The notes beneath the pieces are model-generated. The model saw only the letters and a program-made list of their open reading frames with translations, was not told the DNA's origin and made no database searches. 64,000 nt of DNA from the NCBI GenBank assembly GCA_010405405.1, contig MU004236.1:855457-919456 (forward strand), given 5' to 3'. The position numbers and the translations under genes are program-made. The DNA comes from Microthyrium microscopicum (taxonomy: Eukaryota > Ascomycota > Dothideomycetes > Microthyriales > Microthyriaceae). This document shows positions 36,717 to 47,551 of the stretch, piece by piece (position 1 is the stretch's first letter; every line of letters begins with the position of its first letter).

Positions 36717-39173
36717 CTACCGACTATCGGCTAACAAAAGTTCAGTGATGGGTCCAATTACAGAAGACTCCAAGTCAAGACCGAGCAGCCTTGCCATCTT
36801 GCCACTCGTGGGTGAATCTCTCTCAATAATTTCCCAGATGCTGTCTTTGAGTAGTGGAGATATCTGGAAGTCAAGAAGGAGATCCTCTATGGCCTGTGTA
36901 TGGCGTAAGGTTGATAATTGGGGCTCCGAGCCAAGTTCGATAGCGAATTCGCCCATATTACTCGAGACAGGAATTCTTATCACTATTTCCGGTACGTACT
37001 TGTTGTACTCCAGATCGATTTGTACATTTTCCAGAGCCTTGCCGTCAACGGAAACCTCCATGGCAGAAATATCTAGCTTAGTGGAAATGAAGCGGAATGT
37101 CCACTCTCTATCTGCTCCAAGGAACGTGAGTCGCCCAGAAGTTTGCTCGTAACATATGGGAATTGATCGCCGACTCTCCGAAGTGTCTATCGATTCGGCA
37201 TCGTCGCCTGTGTTTTCATAAATATTCGTCTGCCCATCTTTGCCGACTACTACAAGGACTTCGAATGCACCAGGGTTTGCGCATCCGTTGGCTGGTACCG
37301 CCTCCCTATCAAGTGGTATGATTGATCCTTCAGCAGCAAGAACAGGAATTTGTTCAAGAGGACGATACATGTCAATTTCTTGATCACCATCGTAGACCGT
37401 TCCAGAAAAAATATCGACGTGTCGTCCAGGAGGCACCCAAACACGAGTTTTCGCAAGATTAGTTCTCCTGTCACGAGGGCTCAGGATGGGGGCTACGACG
37501 AGGGCATCGCCAAAGTAGTACTCGGTGGGGAAATTATACGCTGATTTGTGTGCCGGGAAATTCCAATATAACGGCTGAACCAGGGGAAGATTCAGTGATG
37601 GCTCAGCAACACTCGCCGAGTAGATATACGGCACCAGTCGATGCCGCAATTGCATAGCATTGCGCATAGCTGCCTCGCTCTCACTGCGATATAGCCACGG
37701 TTCCTTGCTCATCCATTTACTGTTTGAGGAGTGAAGGCGCAGAATGGGCGAGAAAACAGCATACTGCACCCAACGAACTGTACATTCATCATCGCGCGAG
37801 CCCCCAATATGGCCACCAATATCATGACTCCACCACCCATAGCCAATGTTTGAGGCAGTAGCCGTGAACTCAGGCTGGAACTTCAGCGAGTCCCATGTTG
37901 CTACCGCATCACCAGAAAATCCAACAGGATATCGATGGCTTCCTGGACCGGCATATCTCGAGAAGATCAAAGCTTCCGACTTGCCTTTGGTGCGCTCTAT
38001 ATCGAGGTAGTGAAAGTGGTTGAGAAGCCATAGCGGATCGAAGCCAGGTATGCGAGAAAAGGAGCCTTGTTGCCAGTCAATCCACCAGAAGTCGCATCCT
38101 TGCTTTTCGAGATTTCGATGCAGTATGTGAAAGAATGCGTGCATAAATCCTTGTGAAGTTGGATCGAAGAGGATTGGAGTACGTTTGCTTATATCATGTC
38201 CAAGAGCCTTTGCCATCTCTTCGTACGAGTCCTCGTGGTTATGTACCCCTGCATGTGGATGATCGTTGAGTGTGACTTTGAGACCTTTATCGTGTAAAGC
38301 TGCAGTGAACTTTTCAGGATCTGGAAAAAGCTCCTTGTTCCATGTGTAACCAGTCCACCCAACATGTGGCACGTTTTCTCCAGTTACGAAATGCCAGTCC
38401 ATGTCAATAACGGCCACTGAGAGAGGAATGTTGTTTGCTTTGAACTTGTCAACCAAAGTCAGATATTCTTCTTGTGTGTAAGCATGATATCTGCTCCACC
38501 AGTTCCCAAGACACCATCTAGGAACGGATGGCTGGCTACCAGAAATAGCGTAGAATGACTTCATGGCCCCCTTGAAATCATGGCCATAGCAGAACAAGTA
38601 TCCGTCGATACGATCACCAGGACGGCGAGTGGTAACAAAGCCATTTCCGTCAAATAGCATACTGCTAGAGTCATCCAAGACTGAATATCCAGCCTTGGAA
38701 ATGATGCCTGTACCCAGATCACATCGTCCATCTATGTCGTCTACAGTCCTAGCAGTGCCACCAAGGTTGTCTTCCGCAACATTACCATAGCGCCATTCGA
38801 CGCCTCGTTCGGTCTGCTTGCTTGAGAAAGCTACAGCCAAACCATTTGGACTAAATCGCTGCTTATCGTAGGTCAAATGAAATGCTGGCGTAATGATATC
38901 CAGTTGATTCTTCTTCTCTTCCACTCGAAACTCTGGTTTGGCAAATTTTCGATTGATAGCAAATGTGGAAGCACGATCTTCGAAGACCCCATCAGCAGCC
39001 CATTCATATCTGAGGACTTTGTCGTCGATTATCGTGAATCGATACTCAGGGCCGACTATTGTTGATTCGTCATTGGCCACAGGCTCGGACGGAAACTTGT
39101 ATTCGTCCATTGTTGTTGTCAATATCGAAAAGTCTGTAGTATCAAAGTTTCGGTGAGATCTGGACACTGACAT
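36717..39173 (-). CDS. Glycoside hydrolase family 31 enzyme, probably intracellular
   Basis: One exon, 818 residues (a second ATG at 39110 would give 797). It has the GH31 layout: an N-terminal beta domain, a (beta/alpha)8 barrel from about 215, and C-terminal beta domains. The barrel contains PRWCLGNWWSRYHAYTQEEY and VIDMDWHF. The catalytic nucleophile is expected at Asp366 in DFWWIDWQQG and the acid/base at Asp422 in GFSGDAVATWDSL. The nucleophile strand differs from the WxDMNE of classical alpha-glucosidases. Family 31 includes alpha-glucosidases, alpha-xylosidases, alpha-galactosidases, sulfoquinovosidases and others, and the changed loop means the substrate should not be assumed. No signal peptide is visible, so it is probably cytosolic. 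It ends 80 bases from the stop of the NACHT-ankyrin gene on the opposite strand. Confidence 0.85.
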   Translation of the reverse strand: MSVSRSHRNFDTTDFSILTTTMDEYKFPSEPVANDESTIVGPEYRFTIIDDKVLRYEWAADGVFEDRASTFAINRKFAKPEFRVEEKKNQLDIITPAFHLTYDKQRFSPNGLAVAFSSKQTERGVEWRYGNVAEDNLGGTARTVDDIDGRCDLGTGIISKAGYSVLDDSSSMLFDGNGFVTTRRPGDRIDGYLFCYGHDFKGAMKSFYAISGSQPSVPRWCLGNWWSRYHAYTQEEYLTLVDKFKANNIPLSVAVIDMDWHFVTGENVPHVGWTGYTWNKELFPDPEKFTAALHDKGLKVTLNDHPHAGVHNHEDSYEEMAKALGHDISKRTPILFDPTSQGFMHAFFHILHRNLEKQGCDFWWIDWQQGSFSRIPGFDPLWLLNHFHYLDIERTKGKSEALIFSRYAGPGSHRYPVGFSGDAVATWDSLKFQPEFTATASNIGYGWWSHDIGGHIGGSRDDECTVRWVQYAVFSPILRLHSSNSKWMSKEPWLYRSESEAAMRNAMQLRHRLVPYIYSASVAEPSLNLPLVQPLYWNFPAHKSAYNFPTEYYFGDALVVAPILSPRDRRTNLAKTRVWVPPGRHVDIFSGTVYDGDQEIDMYRPLEQIPVLAAEGSIIPLDREAVPANGCANPGAFEVLVVVGKDGQTNIYENTGDDAESIDTSESRRSIPICYEQTSGRLTFLGADREWTFRFISTKLDISAMEVSVDGKALENVQIDLEYNKYVPEIVIRIPVSSNMGEFAIELGSEPQLSTLRHTQAIEDLLLDFQISPLLKDSIWEIIERDSPTSGKMARLLGLDLESSVIGPITELLLADSR

Positions 39174-39664
39174 CAGAGATTCTAGTGTACTTGCCTAGTA
39201 GCTTCTAGCCCGCTGTTGAGCCGCACTTAGCCTGCATGAAGCCGGAGCTTGGACTCATTGTATCTACTACCAGCTTATGCTTCCTTTTTGGGAATAGCAA
39301 TGGAGTTGATACCTAGGTATTGATGGAAAGTTCTCTATATACCTAAAAGTATCAGGAATTACTTCAAATTGTCATAGTTACATCAAGCGCTGTGAATAGT
39401 CTTGGTGGTTAAGAACAATGAAAAATGAAGTTAAATCCTTGATCATTCATTGGCCCTGAATGATCGACGAGCGTGGCTGATGAAACACGGCATCGACCAT
39501 TGTAACCTTCACTCCAAATATATAATTAAGATCCGCCAGGCTGACGTCAAACTCCTTACAAGCGCCCAACCCTTAAACCCTTCAAATATACACTCATCCC
39601 CCATCGTGGATCACTGCGAATAGCAAAACTTTCTGCCTCATCCACCAAACTTGCTACCACCAAA
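39174..39664. promoter_or_regulatory. Divergent promoter region between GH31 and a membrane-protein gene
   Basis: 491 bases between divergent start codons. A TATATAATTAAG element lies near 39519-39531, about 140 bases before the plus-strand ATG; the following 60 bases are C-rich. No gene is seen. Confidence 0.45.
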
Positions 39665-40709
39665 ATGTTGGTCGCGCAAAACTGCACCAATGCACCCGCC
39701 GAGACGGCCAGCGATGCTGGAGTAGCAGGTGCCGGAGTAAGCCAGACAAATTCAAACGTAGAACAGTCGAAACATTACTAACATCCTCCAGGTCCTCCTC
39801 TCTTTCATCATAACCGCCGGCCTAGCCATCATCCTCAGCAGTATAATAATCCTCTACGAAGCCCTCCGCAAATCCGAATCCCGCATCCTCCGCAAACTCC
39901 TACAATCCTTCTCCGACCAACAGCTCATCACGGGCATCGGCATCCAATCCGTCGGCATCGCCAAACTTGACACCATGGTGCCCTACCACTTCTTCATCAT
40001 CTGGATGCTTTCACTGCTCGCCACGGCAACGCATATATCCACACTGCTTGCGTTGGTGGGAGACTTTAAGCGCGATTGGGTACTGCGTTGGCTGCGACAA
40101 TTGCTGATGCTGGTGAATTTGGTGCTAAGTTCTGTGTTCGGCGTGTATGTGCTGCGGACGAATTTGACGAGTTTGCCCGGCACGTTGCCTATTGGGTGTG
40201 TTTCGGTGGTGCCGTCCAAGGGCGCGGAAGGGAATGCGGCGCTTTCTATTTTGGGGACGTGTGTTGTGATCGCGGGTAATTTTATACTATATGTCTTTGC
40301 GCTGTGGTATTTGCATAGTAAGAGTCAGAGATGGTTGACTGGACTGCAAATCATTGGGATTGTATTCCTGTTGGGCATTGCGACTGGGGCTGCGATCAGG
40401 ATCATTACGCTTTCTCAGGCATTTGGAAATGCGTCGGTCAAATTAGCGGATGATGGAGAGAAGGATTGGAGCTTTGGACAGCTATTGCCACTTCTGCTAC
40501 TTCTATTGCCAATTGTGTCAGCTATCGAAATATTCAGAGGTAAGCAAAAGAAACTCGCCAAGGAGTGATAATGCTAATGAGTCGTAGGAGAGATGAACGT
40601 ACCGCCTCCAATCTGTTCCGATGGCGATTCGATGAAGCTGGGCGACCAAGAACTTCAATTTCAGCCAAATCCGTTTTGGGGATCTCGATCCAACCTAGTG
40701 AAGCGGTAA
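39665..40709 (+). CDS. Fungal multi-pass membrane protein, function unknown
   Basis: Three exons (39665-39736, 39792-40539, 40588-40709) give 313 residues. The second intron (GTAAGC...CTAATG...GTAG) removes a stop that would otherwise end the frame at 40568, and the extra exon adds a hydrophilic tail ending NPFWGSRSNLVKR. Six to seven hydrophobic segments are visible: VLLSFIITAGLAIILSSIII, HFFIIWMLSLLATATHISTL, LLMLVNLVLSSVFGVYVL, ILGTCVVIAGNFILYVFALW, WLTGLQIIGIVFLLGIATGA and LLPLLLLLLPIVSAIEIF. The extracellular N-terminus is short with one possible N-glycosylation site (NCT). I do not recognise the family; similar-looking proteins are common and uncharacterised in ascomycetes. It converges on NOC2 with only 65 bases between stops. 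Confidence 0.78.
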
Positions 40710-40774
40710 AGAGACGGCCATAAGTTGAAAATCGGTAAATGAAATCAATGAGTACATTGGATCTTATCGACAAT

Positions 40775-43107
40775 TTACTCGTCAGCCTCTTCCTCACCAG
40801 GACTTTCTTCTCCTTCGCTCAACTCGCCCATAGCAGCATTATCCGAATCATCTTCGTCCTGGTCATCGTTCCGAGAATGCCCATTCTCTTGTCTTGAAGC
40901 CTTGAGGAGAGCTTCCTTCTGCTCTCTCATCTTCCGCTGAGATAGTACAAACGCACCGAGCGGCGTGTTTTTCTCATCTTCATCAGACAGGAATCGCTCC
41001 ACGGCTGAACGATTGTTTGGAGCATAATCAACCCGGGCGCGCTTGCTCTCAATCCACTTGGCGTTGGCTTCGAGTTTTTGAATAAACAATCCGATCGAGG
41101 TGTTTAGCTTGTTGTTCTTATTGCCTTTGCCTTTGTCGCTCACGGTCTTCAGCCATCGCTTAAGCATGACAATGACTGGCAACGCCAATTCTGGAAAGGC
41201 AATAGATTTACACCAAAGCATAAAAAACTCGGAGAAGAGTTCAACCACCTGTTCGCCAACACCGTCTTGGTAGACACGTGTGCGAAGCAGCGTTTTACCG
41301 GCTCGAATGGAGGTCGAGAAGTCTAGCGCTTTAATCGTCGTTGGCTTTGGTGCCTTGCGCATTTCTGCAGAGTTCAGTACTTCCAGCAACGCAGGGGCTA
41401 GAGGAATGAAAGTGTTGGTCGCGCGACATATACGGAGCAGGGAGCGGCAAAGCTGGAATCGAAGTGGAAAATATTGGGCTGTGGGAATGAGGCGTAGTAC
41501 ACCAAGTGTAACTTGAACTGTAGGATAAATCAGTGGGCGTAGCGGCGAATCCTTTCCGGTCTCAGCCTCCCTTAGACTGGAAGAGTTTTGAGCGAGAACT
41601 CGCGACCAAAAGTCTAGTGAATGGACACACTGCCAGTTGTAAACAACCTTATACGAGTCTTTTGTCTTGTTGGTAATGGTTGATCGCAAATGAAGTGCAA
41701 GTTGTCTTATGAACCCAAATCCAGTTGTATAGCCAACTACTGGGTCAATGCCCCATAGTTCAGCGGCCGAGTTCTTCATCAAATTGATGCCTTGTATTGT
41801 GTGAATTGTGGTGCTTCGACAACCCTTGATGAGTCCTTGATAGGTAGCCTTGAGAATAGCTTCTCGTAGTCCAGCATCTCCAATGACGATGAGTTTACGT
41901 AGAACTAGGAAAGCTGATATCTTGGTAGCATCATCGCTAGACGACTCGGCCCAGATGATCACTACACTTTTACCCATCTCTTTGAGAACTTTTCGATAAG
42001 GCAACGCATATGGTAGCAATGCCAAAATTGAAGCAAGAGTCAGTCGAAGAGTTGATCCATCTGATAAATTGGACAAAAGATGAAGAACTGAAGCAATATG
42101 TGACTTGACCATGGGTGCAAGTGTTTTGAATACCTTCGAATCGCTGGATAGGTTTCTAGGCACAAGTTAGTACAAATCAAGGTAGGATGTCGAGTCCATT
42201 ACATTTTTCCAGAAGCCGTCTCCTTGATTGGGAGATGATGTTGCAAAAGCTCTGGCAGGCCTTTCAGTGTAAGAACCAAGACCTTGTTGTATGCTTTAAA
42301 TGTGTCAGTCCGGGTTCATGACATGTAGTCTTAAAGCTTACCATCTGAATTGGTCACAGTATATTTGTACTCCTTGCCATTGTTCTCGTTCAAATGGGCG
42401 GCAGCTCGGAAAGCGAGAACCAGCTCTCTCGCTGTGCGGAGCGATTTGTTCTCTGTCATCGACGCTTCCCATTTATTCACGAGAGCTAGAGTCAAAGTTT
42501 TGTCTTTTCCTTCTTTCTTGGGCTCCTCAGCTTCTTCCTCATCGCTCAGTTGGTCTATTTCGGCGAGATCACCGTCCTCAAAGTCAAGGAGCTCTGCATC
42601 ATTCTCTTTCAAGTATTTGTAAAACTCCGGGTCTTTCTCAGCCAGCGACTCGAGCTGTTTTTTGTGTGCGTCTTCGTCCTCGTCTTCCTCAGATTCGTCG
42701 CTCTCGTCGTCGGCAGCGTTCTCCACCGTACCGCCAGCAGCGTCAGGGGCGTCAGAGTCATCTTCGGATTCATCGTCCTGGGATGTCTCGTCGACTGGGG
42801 CTTTCGCTCGCTTCTTGCTCGGCGCATCGCCTGTGCCGCCTCTCTTTCTTTTCTTCCCTGGCTTCTCAGGAACCTCAAATCCGCCTTGGAAAAACTCGTC
42901 TACAGTCATTTCTTTCAACTCTTTGCCCTTCGAAGGTTTCGGCTTCGGCGCTTCCTCTTCGTTGTCACCATTCTCTGCTCGTCGGGCTGTCTTTTTCTTC
43001 TCGCGAAGCTTCGTTCGTTGCTTGACCTTGGCATCGTCTTTACGTTTCTTGAGAGTGTCTTTAAGGTGGCGCCCTTCAAACTTTTTTGTTGATTTTGTTT
43101 TCGCCAT
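40775..43107 (-). CDS. noc2: Nucleolar complex protein 2 (NOC2), 60S ribosome assembly
   Basis: Exons 42342-43107, 42203-42293 and 40775-42155 give 745 residues; the second intron has a textbook TACTAAC branch site. The N-terminus is very basic (MAKTKSTKKFEGRHLKDTLK), followed by an acidic Asp/Glu/Ser region, then the NOC2 helical domain (DPEFYKYLKENDAELLDF, YNKVLVLTLKGLPELLQHH, YTTGFGFIRQLALHLRSTI, YNWQCVHSLDFWSRVLAQ, IYPTVQVTLGVLRLIPTAQY, PLRFQLCRSLLRICRATNTF). The tail is acidic. Noc2 pairs with Noc1 or Noc3 and moves pre-60S particles from nucleolus to nucleoplasm. A non-ATG codon two residues upstream is open but the ATG at 43107 gives the conserved start. Its promoter is shared with VPS28. 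Confidence 0.93.
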
Positions 43108-43390
43108 GGCCAATTGCTAGTACGGTCCCTGTAGAAAGAAAATTTGGAGAGTGATGTTTGGTGTAGCAGCAGTTCAGCTTGAAAAGACGAAATTTTGGTG
43201 GAGCAGGAAAAGATAAAAAAAATTGGCGAGGCTGCGGGGTTACTAAGCACAGATCCATCATGAGGCCGCCCATGCCAAGAGCGTCTCTGTTTCGAGATGA
43301 ACACGAGCTACGGCATCGTCTCGTCTTTTTCTCTCAATTCGTTGCCATCTAAGCCCTTCTGAACATCAGATCCTCATTTTGACAGACGCC
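43108..43390. promoter_or_regulatory. Bidirectional promoter NOC2 / VPS28
   Basis: 283 bases separate the two divergent start codons, short enough that the promoters must share sequence. A GATAAAAAAAATT block lies at 43211-43223. No further gene fits here. Confidence 0.55.
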
Positions 43391-44197
43391 ATGTATTCTG
43401 CCAAGCAGCTCGCCTACGCGCCGACCACGTTCGCATTCAACCCAGCTTCATCTCTCTCCGCTACCATCAACTTGGACGAAGTTAGTAGGTTGTGAATTGT
43501 ACAACAACAGTCTCTAACTTCGGATCTAGGAAGTCAAGTTAACGTCTAATAATGCAGAACGCGATCTGTACGAATCTTTGGCCGAAATATACAGTATCAT
43601 CATAACTCTCGACGCGCTAGAGAAGGCATACCTCAAGGATTCTCTCGTCGAAGCCGAGTACACAGATACTTGTAGCCGGCTCCTGAAGCAGTATACATCC
43701 CATTTACAAGACGAAAGTGTGTCAAAGGCATTTGGTGATCTAGAATCGTTTATGCAGGAGTGGGATGTAAGCTTTAGCTCTCACTTTGTTTTAGCCAGAA
43801 GTTAACAGCAACATAGATGGAATGCCCTCGAGCACTCAAACGATTACAAGTCGGACTTCCAGACACGGTCGAAAGACCTTCACATAAGCAACAGACACCA
43901 GGGACAGACGCAGCCCATGCAACTCGAGCTGTGGAAGCTACGGAGAATTTCATCACCCTACTTGATGCGCTGAAGATCGGCATGATCGAGAAGGACGTTC
44001 TTCATCCTATCCTAGTCGATATCATCCAGGCCGTGAACCGATTCAGTGATGTAGATTTCGAAAACAAGGGCAAAATCGTACAGTGGTTGATAACGCTCAA
44101 TCAAATGAGAGCGGCAGATCAATTGACACCTGATCAGACCAGAGAATTCTCCTCTGACATGACGCAAGCATATACTGGCTTCAAGCAAATCCTATAA
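43391..44197 (+). CDS. vps28: ESCRT-I subunit VPS28
   Basis: Exons 43391-43480, 43530-43766 and 43817-44197 give 235 residues, the usual size. The N-terminal core domain reads EEVKLTSNNAERDLYESLAE and IITLDALEKAYLKDSLVEAE, then SRLLKQYTSHL. The C-terminal four-helix domain reads ATENFITLLDALKIGMIEKD, LVDIIQAVNRFSDVDFENKG and WLITLNQMRAADQLTPDQTR. Vps28 links Vps23/Vps37 of ESCRT-I to Vps36 of ESCRT-II and sorts ubiquitinated cargo into multivesicular endosomes. In filamentous fungi ESCRT also serves the ambient-pH (Pal) pathway. Introns are GTTAGT...CTAG and GTAAGC...ATAG, both phase 0. Confidence 0.95.
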
Positions 44198-44482
44198 TGA
44201 AGGCACAAAATTGTTTCCAGAACAAAAAATATCGATCATGAGGGTGGGACGTGCAGAAAGTAAGGAGCTCCCTGCGAGCTCGCATATCGTCAATTCTAGA
44301 CCGCTCCCACCAACTCTCCCGAATTTTACACCTCCCAAGGACTTATTCCCGAGCTTGCCGATATCTACACTTTTTCGTTTGCTAAGCTTCAACCGCAACT
44401 TATGCAACCTCTGACCTCCAACCGTCGCGATGTATTAATTAAGACCCCCCGCTGATCTCAGGTTATTGCGGGCAAACTCGAT

Positions 44483-45584
44483 ATGAACCAAAGCGCAGTG
44501 GACAAGAAGTCCATATCAACAATCTCCCACGGTATGTCCACCAGCATTAGTTACTCACAGCAATTCATAACTCGCATTTTATCTAGTCCTCGACCTCCCG
44601 CAGCTATACCAGAAGCCGTCGTTGACACTTCTGCTTCAGGCCCTTATCGCACTACAACAGAAGCCCAAATCGTGGACTGCGGATGGTCTTTCAGCAAAGA
44701 ATAATGCTGTCTGCGATCCAAAGGAACTGGCCTACTATCTCACCTCTATTATTGCAAGTCCCCTGAAATGGATAATCAACGACGAGCAAAAGGAGATGAT
44801 ATGGGAGGAAGCCGGTGCGCGCCTGGCAGAACGATCTGGTCGGACTGGGATGTCTGCTATCGATCGCAGTTTTGAGATATACACTGGGAAGGAAACGGTT
44901 TCAATTTCCCTACACGAGCCTGCCCTTACTGCCGACAACTTAGGCTTAAAGACTTGGTGCGCATCCCACGTGCTGTCACGCAGACTGCACAAGCAGACTT
45001 TACCAAAGTCTAGATGGCCAGAAAAGCTCAACATCCTCGAGCTAGGTGCTGGTACGGGTCTTGTGGGCATGTCTTGCGCCATTGTGTTCAACGCGAACGT
45101 ATATCTCACAGACCTCCCGGAAATTGAGCCCAACCTTCGTAGGAACATTCACTCCAACTCCGAGCTCATCTGGGCACATGGTGGATCTGCCGTCTCAGCT
45201 GTTCTGGACTGGTCTAACCCTGAAATACTTTGTATACGAGACGAATCAACGCTTAGCTGCGCGAGGTCTACGCCAGCATCCTTTCCGCTCATCATTGCTG
45301 CAGACTGCATTTATTCCGCCGAACAGCCAGAAATGATTGTACAGACCATCAAACACTGGCTATCACCCGAACGAGATTCCAGAGTTATCTTTGAACTTCC
45401 TTTGCGAAGTGGATACAGTAAGGAGCTCGACGATGTGAAAAAGTGCATGGTTCATCAAGGTTTTGTGATGCTCGAGGAAGCTGAAGATGTTGGATTTGAC
45501 GACTGGGGAAATGACGACGATGACGACAGGCCTGTTTACTGTTGGTTTTCAGTCTGGACTTGGCTTTCTTCAGTAATAGTTTGA
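44483..45584 (+). CDS. Methyltransf_16 family protein lysine methyltransferase (EFM2/Rrg1/FAM86-like)
   Basis: A 49-base first exon (44483-44531) joins exon 2 (44587-45584) through GTATGT...CTAG to give 348 residues. The N-terminal part (HVLDLPQLYQKPSLTLLLQA) is typical of this group. The SAM-binding domain has motif I ILELGAGTGLVGM at about 163-175, an acidic motif II region (VYLTDLPEIEPNLRRNI), and the post-motif II strand LIIAADCIYSAEQPEMI in the place of the family's DxxY-type motif. The C-terminus is acidic (DDWGNDDDDD) then hydrophobic. Members methylate lysines of translation elongation factors (eEF2, eEF3 or others), so a role in translation is likely; which substrate cannot be told from sequence. 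A cytosolic location is expected. Confidence 0.82.
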
Positions 45585-46056
45585 GCAAGTGTAGGGATTG
45601 GCTGTAAGACGGGTACCCGAAGATATTATGTAGAACCTAGTAGTAGACAGAACTAGACATTAGAAACACGAGACTTGATTCGTATGACTGCTGCCCAGTA
45701 GGTTATCGGATGTCAAGTCTTTTAACAATAGTGACTCCAGGTGCAGCACGAACACATGTATAACTTTGTATTTTAAAAAGCTCAAGACCAACAACTTTCT
45801 AGCATTTAGTATGTATAATGATATAGACAAGAATGGTACCAACCCAGATCCGACCCTTGTGCTTTCCTTGAATCATAGATTCGTAGCTGCACGCCGCCGA
45901 TGTCGTTCGACTAACGTCACTTCACCTTCAAATTTTCTTTATTAACCTTAGAACTGAGCCATTTTATATCATCAAATCGTCCGGATAAATTGCCAAAATA
46001 GCTCCAGTGGCCCTTCAAAGCGATCAAATATAACAACGTTTGCGACATTCGACACA
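45585..46056. other. Intergenic: XDH promoter
   Basis: About 470 bases with no gene. A TTTTATATC element lies at 45961-45969, roughly 90 bases before the XDH start codon. Confidence 0.5.
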
Positions 46057-47274
46057 ATGGCACCACAGGTAAGCCGTCAGACTCCATGACTGCCATACGT
46101 TGGCTAAGAAGGCCCATAGAATCTTTCCTTCGTCCTGAAAGAGCCCGGAAGTGTGATATATGAAGATAGACCAGTCCCAGAAATTGGTAATCCTCGCGAT
46201 ATAATCGTTGAGGTCAAATGGACTGGTATATGCGGCAGTGATGTACAAGTCCAGCTTACCTGCCGTTCAGTATCAAATTCTTACGTCGTGCTTTTTAGGT
46301 ACACTACTGGGTGGATGGAGGCATCGGCTCATTCAAGCTCAAAGCACCCATGGTGCTCGGCCATGAATCCGCTGGCGTTGTTCATTCTGTCGGCGACAAG
46401 GTCACTACTCTCAAAGCAGGCGACCGTATATGTGTCGAGCCTGGCATTCCATGCCGCTACTGTACTCGCTGCCGTGAAGGCCGGTACAATCTCTGCCCGG
46501 ACATGCGCTTTGCGGCCACTCCACCATACGATGGCACGCTGGCCAAGTATTTCCGCGTGCCGGAGGACTTTTGCTACAAGCTGCCTGAGCACGCTAGCTT
46601 GGAGGAAGGCGCGCTGATGGAGCCTACCAGTGTTGCGGTCCACGTATGTAAGCTAATTGGCGTAGAACCTGGCAAGAAGGTTGTCATCTTTGGCGCAGGG
46701 CCGGTCGGTTTGCTGAGTTGCGCTGTAGCGAAAGCGTTGGGAGCAACGACCATTGTGAGCGTGGATATCAACGAGGATCGAGTCAAGTTTGCGCAAGAGT
46801 ATGCGGCGAGCCACGTATTTCGGCCGAGCAAAGACGATGATGCCGAAACCAATGCAAAGAACTTGGTGGAGCAGTGTGGTCTGGGACTTGGTGCCGATGC
46901 TGTGATTGATGCTACAGGAGCGCCCCCTTGTATACAGATGGGTATCCACGTTTTACGCGCTGGTGGAGTGTATTGTCAAGCTGGAATGGTAGGTCACCGC
47001 GAAGCGATGAAAGACTGATTCTGATAACGCATTCTAGGGGGCTCCAGAGGTCAATTTTCCAATCATGACCATGTGCTCCAAGGAGCTGACGGTGAAGGGA
47101 TGCTTCCGCTACGGTCCTGGTGACTACGCAATGGCAGTGAACCTGTTGTCATCTGGAGCCATTGATGTTAAGAAGCTCATAACACGAAAAGTCAAGTTTG
47201 AAGAGGCAGAGGAGGCTTTCAAAGACGTCAAGGCTGGTAAGGGCATCAAAAGTCTGATCGCTGGGCCAGAATGA
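46057..47274 (+). CDS. xdhA: Xylitol dehydrogenase (D-xylulose reductase)
   Basis: Four exons (46057-46068, 46120-46242, 46299-46988, 47038-47274) give 353 residues. The first exon codes only MAPQ; the second intron splits GSD and VHYW exactly, restoring GICGSDVHYW. Medium-chain zinc dehydrogenase features are all present: catalytic zinc ligands Cys42, His67 and Glu68; structural zinc Cys97, Cys100, Cys103 and Cys111; Glu153 in LMEPTSVAVH; dinucleotide motif GAGPVG at 177-182, followed by Asp in VSVDINEDR, which favours NAD over NADP. The family reaction is xylitol + NAD to D-xylulose + NADH, the second step of fungal xylose and arabinose use. Sorbitol dehydrogenase or L-arabinitol 4-dehydrogenase are close relatives, but the start NLSFVLKEPGSV and the block GCFRYGPGDYAMAVNLLSSG fit xylitol dehydrogenase best. 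Confidence 0.87.
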
Positions 47275-47551
47275 GACAAGTCAAATTGTTTGATGAGTTT
47301 GACACCTGCGTAAATAAAGATATTTGGTGTAGTGTATGGAAGGAATTTGATAAATTAGCAAAGCAATATTTAGCAGTATCTAGAAACATCAGTAATCAGA
47401 GTAAGGTAGTGAGCAACTATGCCCAATAGTTAGCATGATATTTCCTAGAGTGACTTTCTAGCCGCCAGTACATTAAACAAAGTATTCATTTTCTGTTTCA
47501 TCTCCTAGACTAGGGAGTTCTTTCGACAGCCTACCTAAAAATGAATTCTAT

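Noticed and set aside
40540-40568. Ending the 39665 membrane protein at the in-frame TGA at 40568
   Set aside because: A consensus GTAAGC donor, CTAATG branch site and GTAG acceptor remove that stop and keep frame into a plausible last exon.
42550-43120. Several 90-240 codon plus-strand frames opposite NOC2
   Set aside because: They mirror the Lys/Glu/Ser-rich NOC2 N-terminus; low-complexity antisense only.
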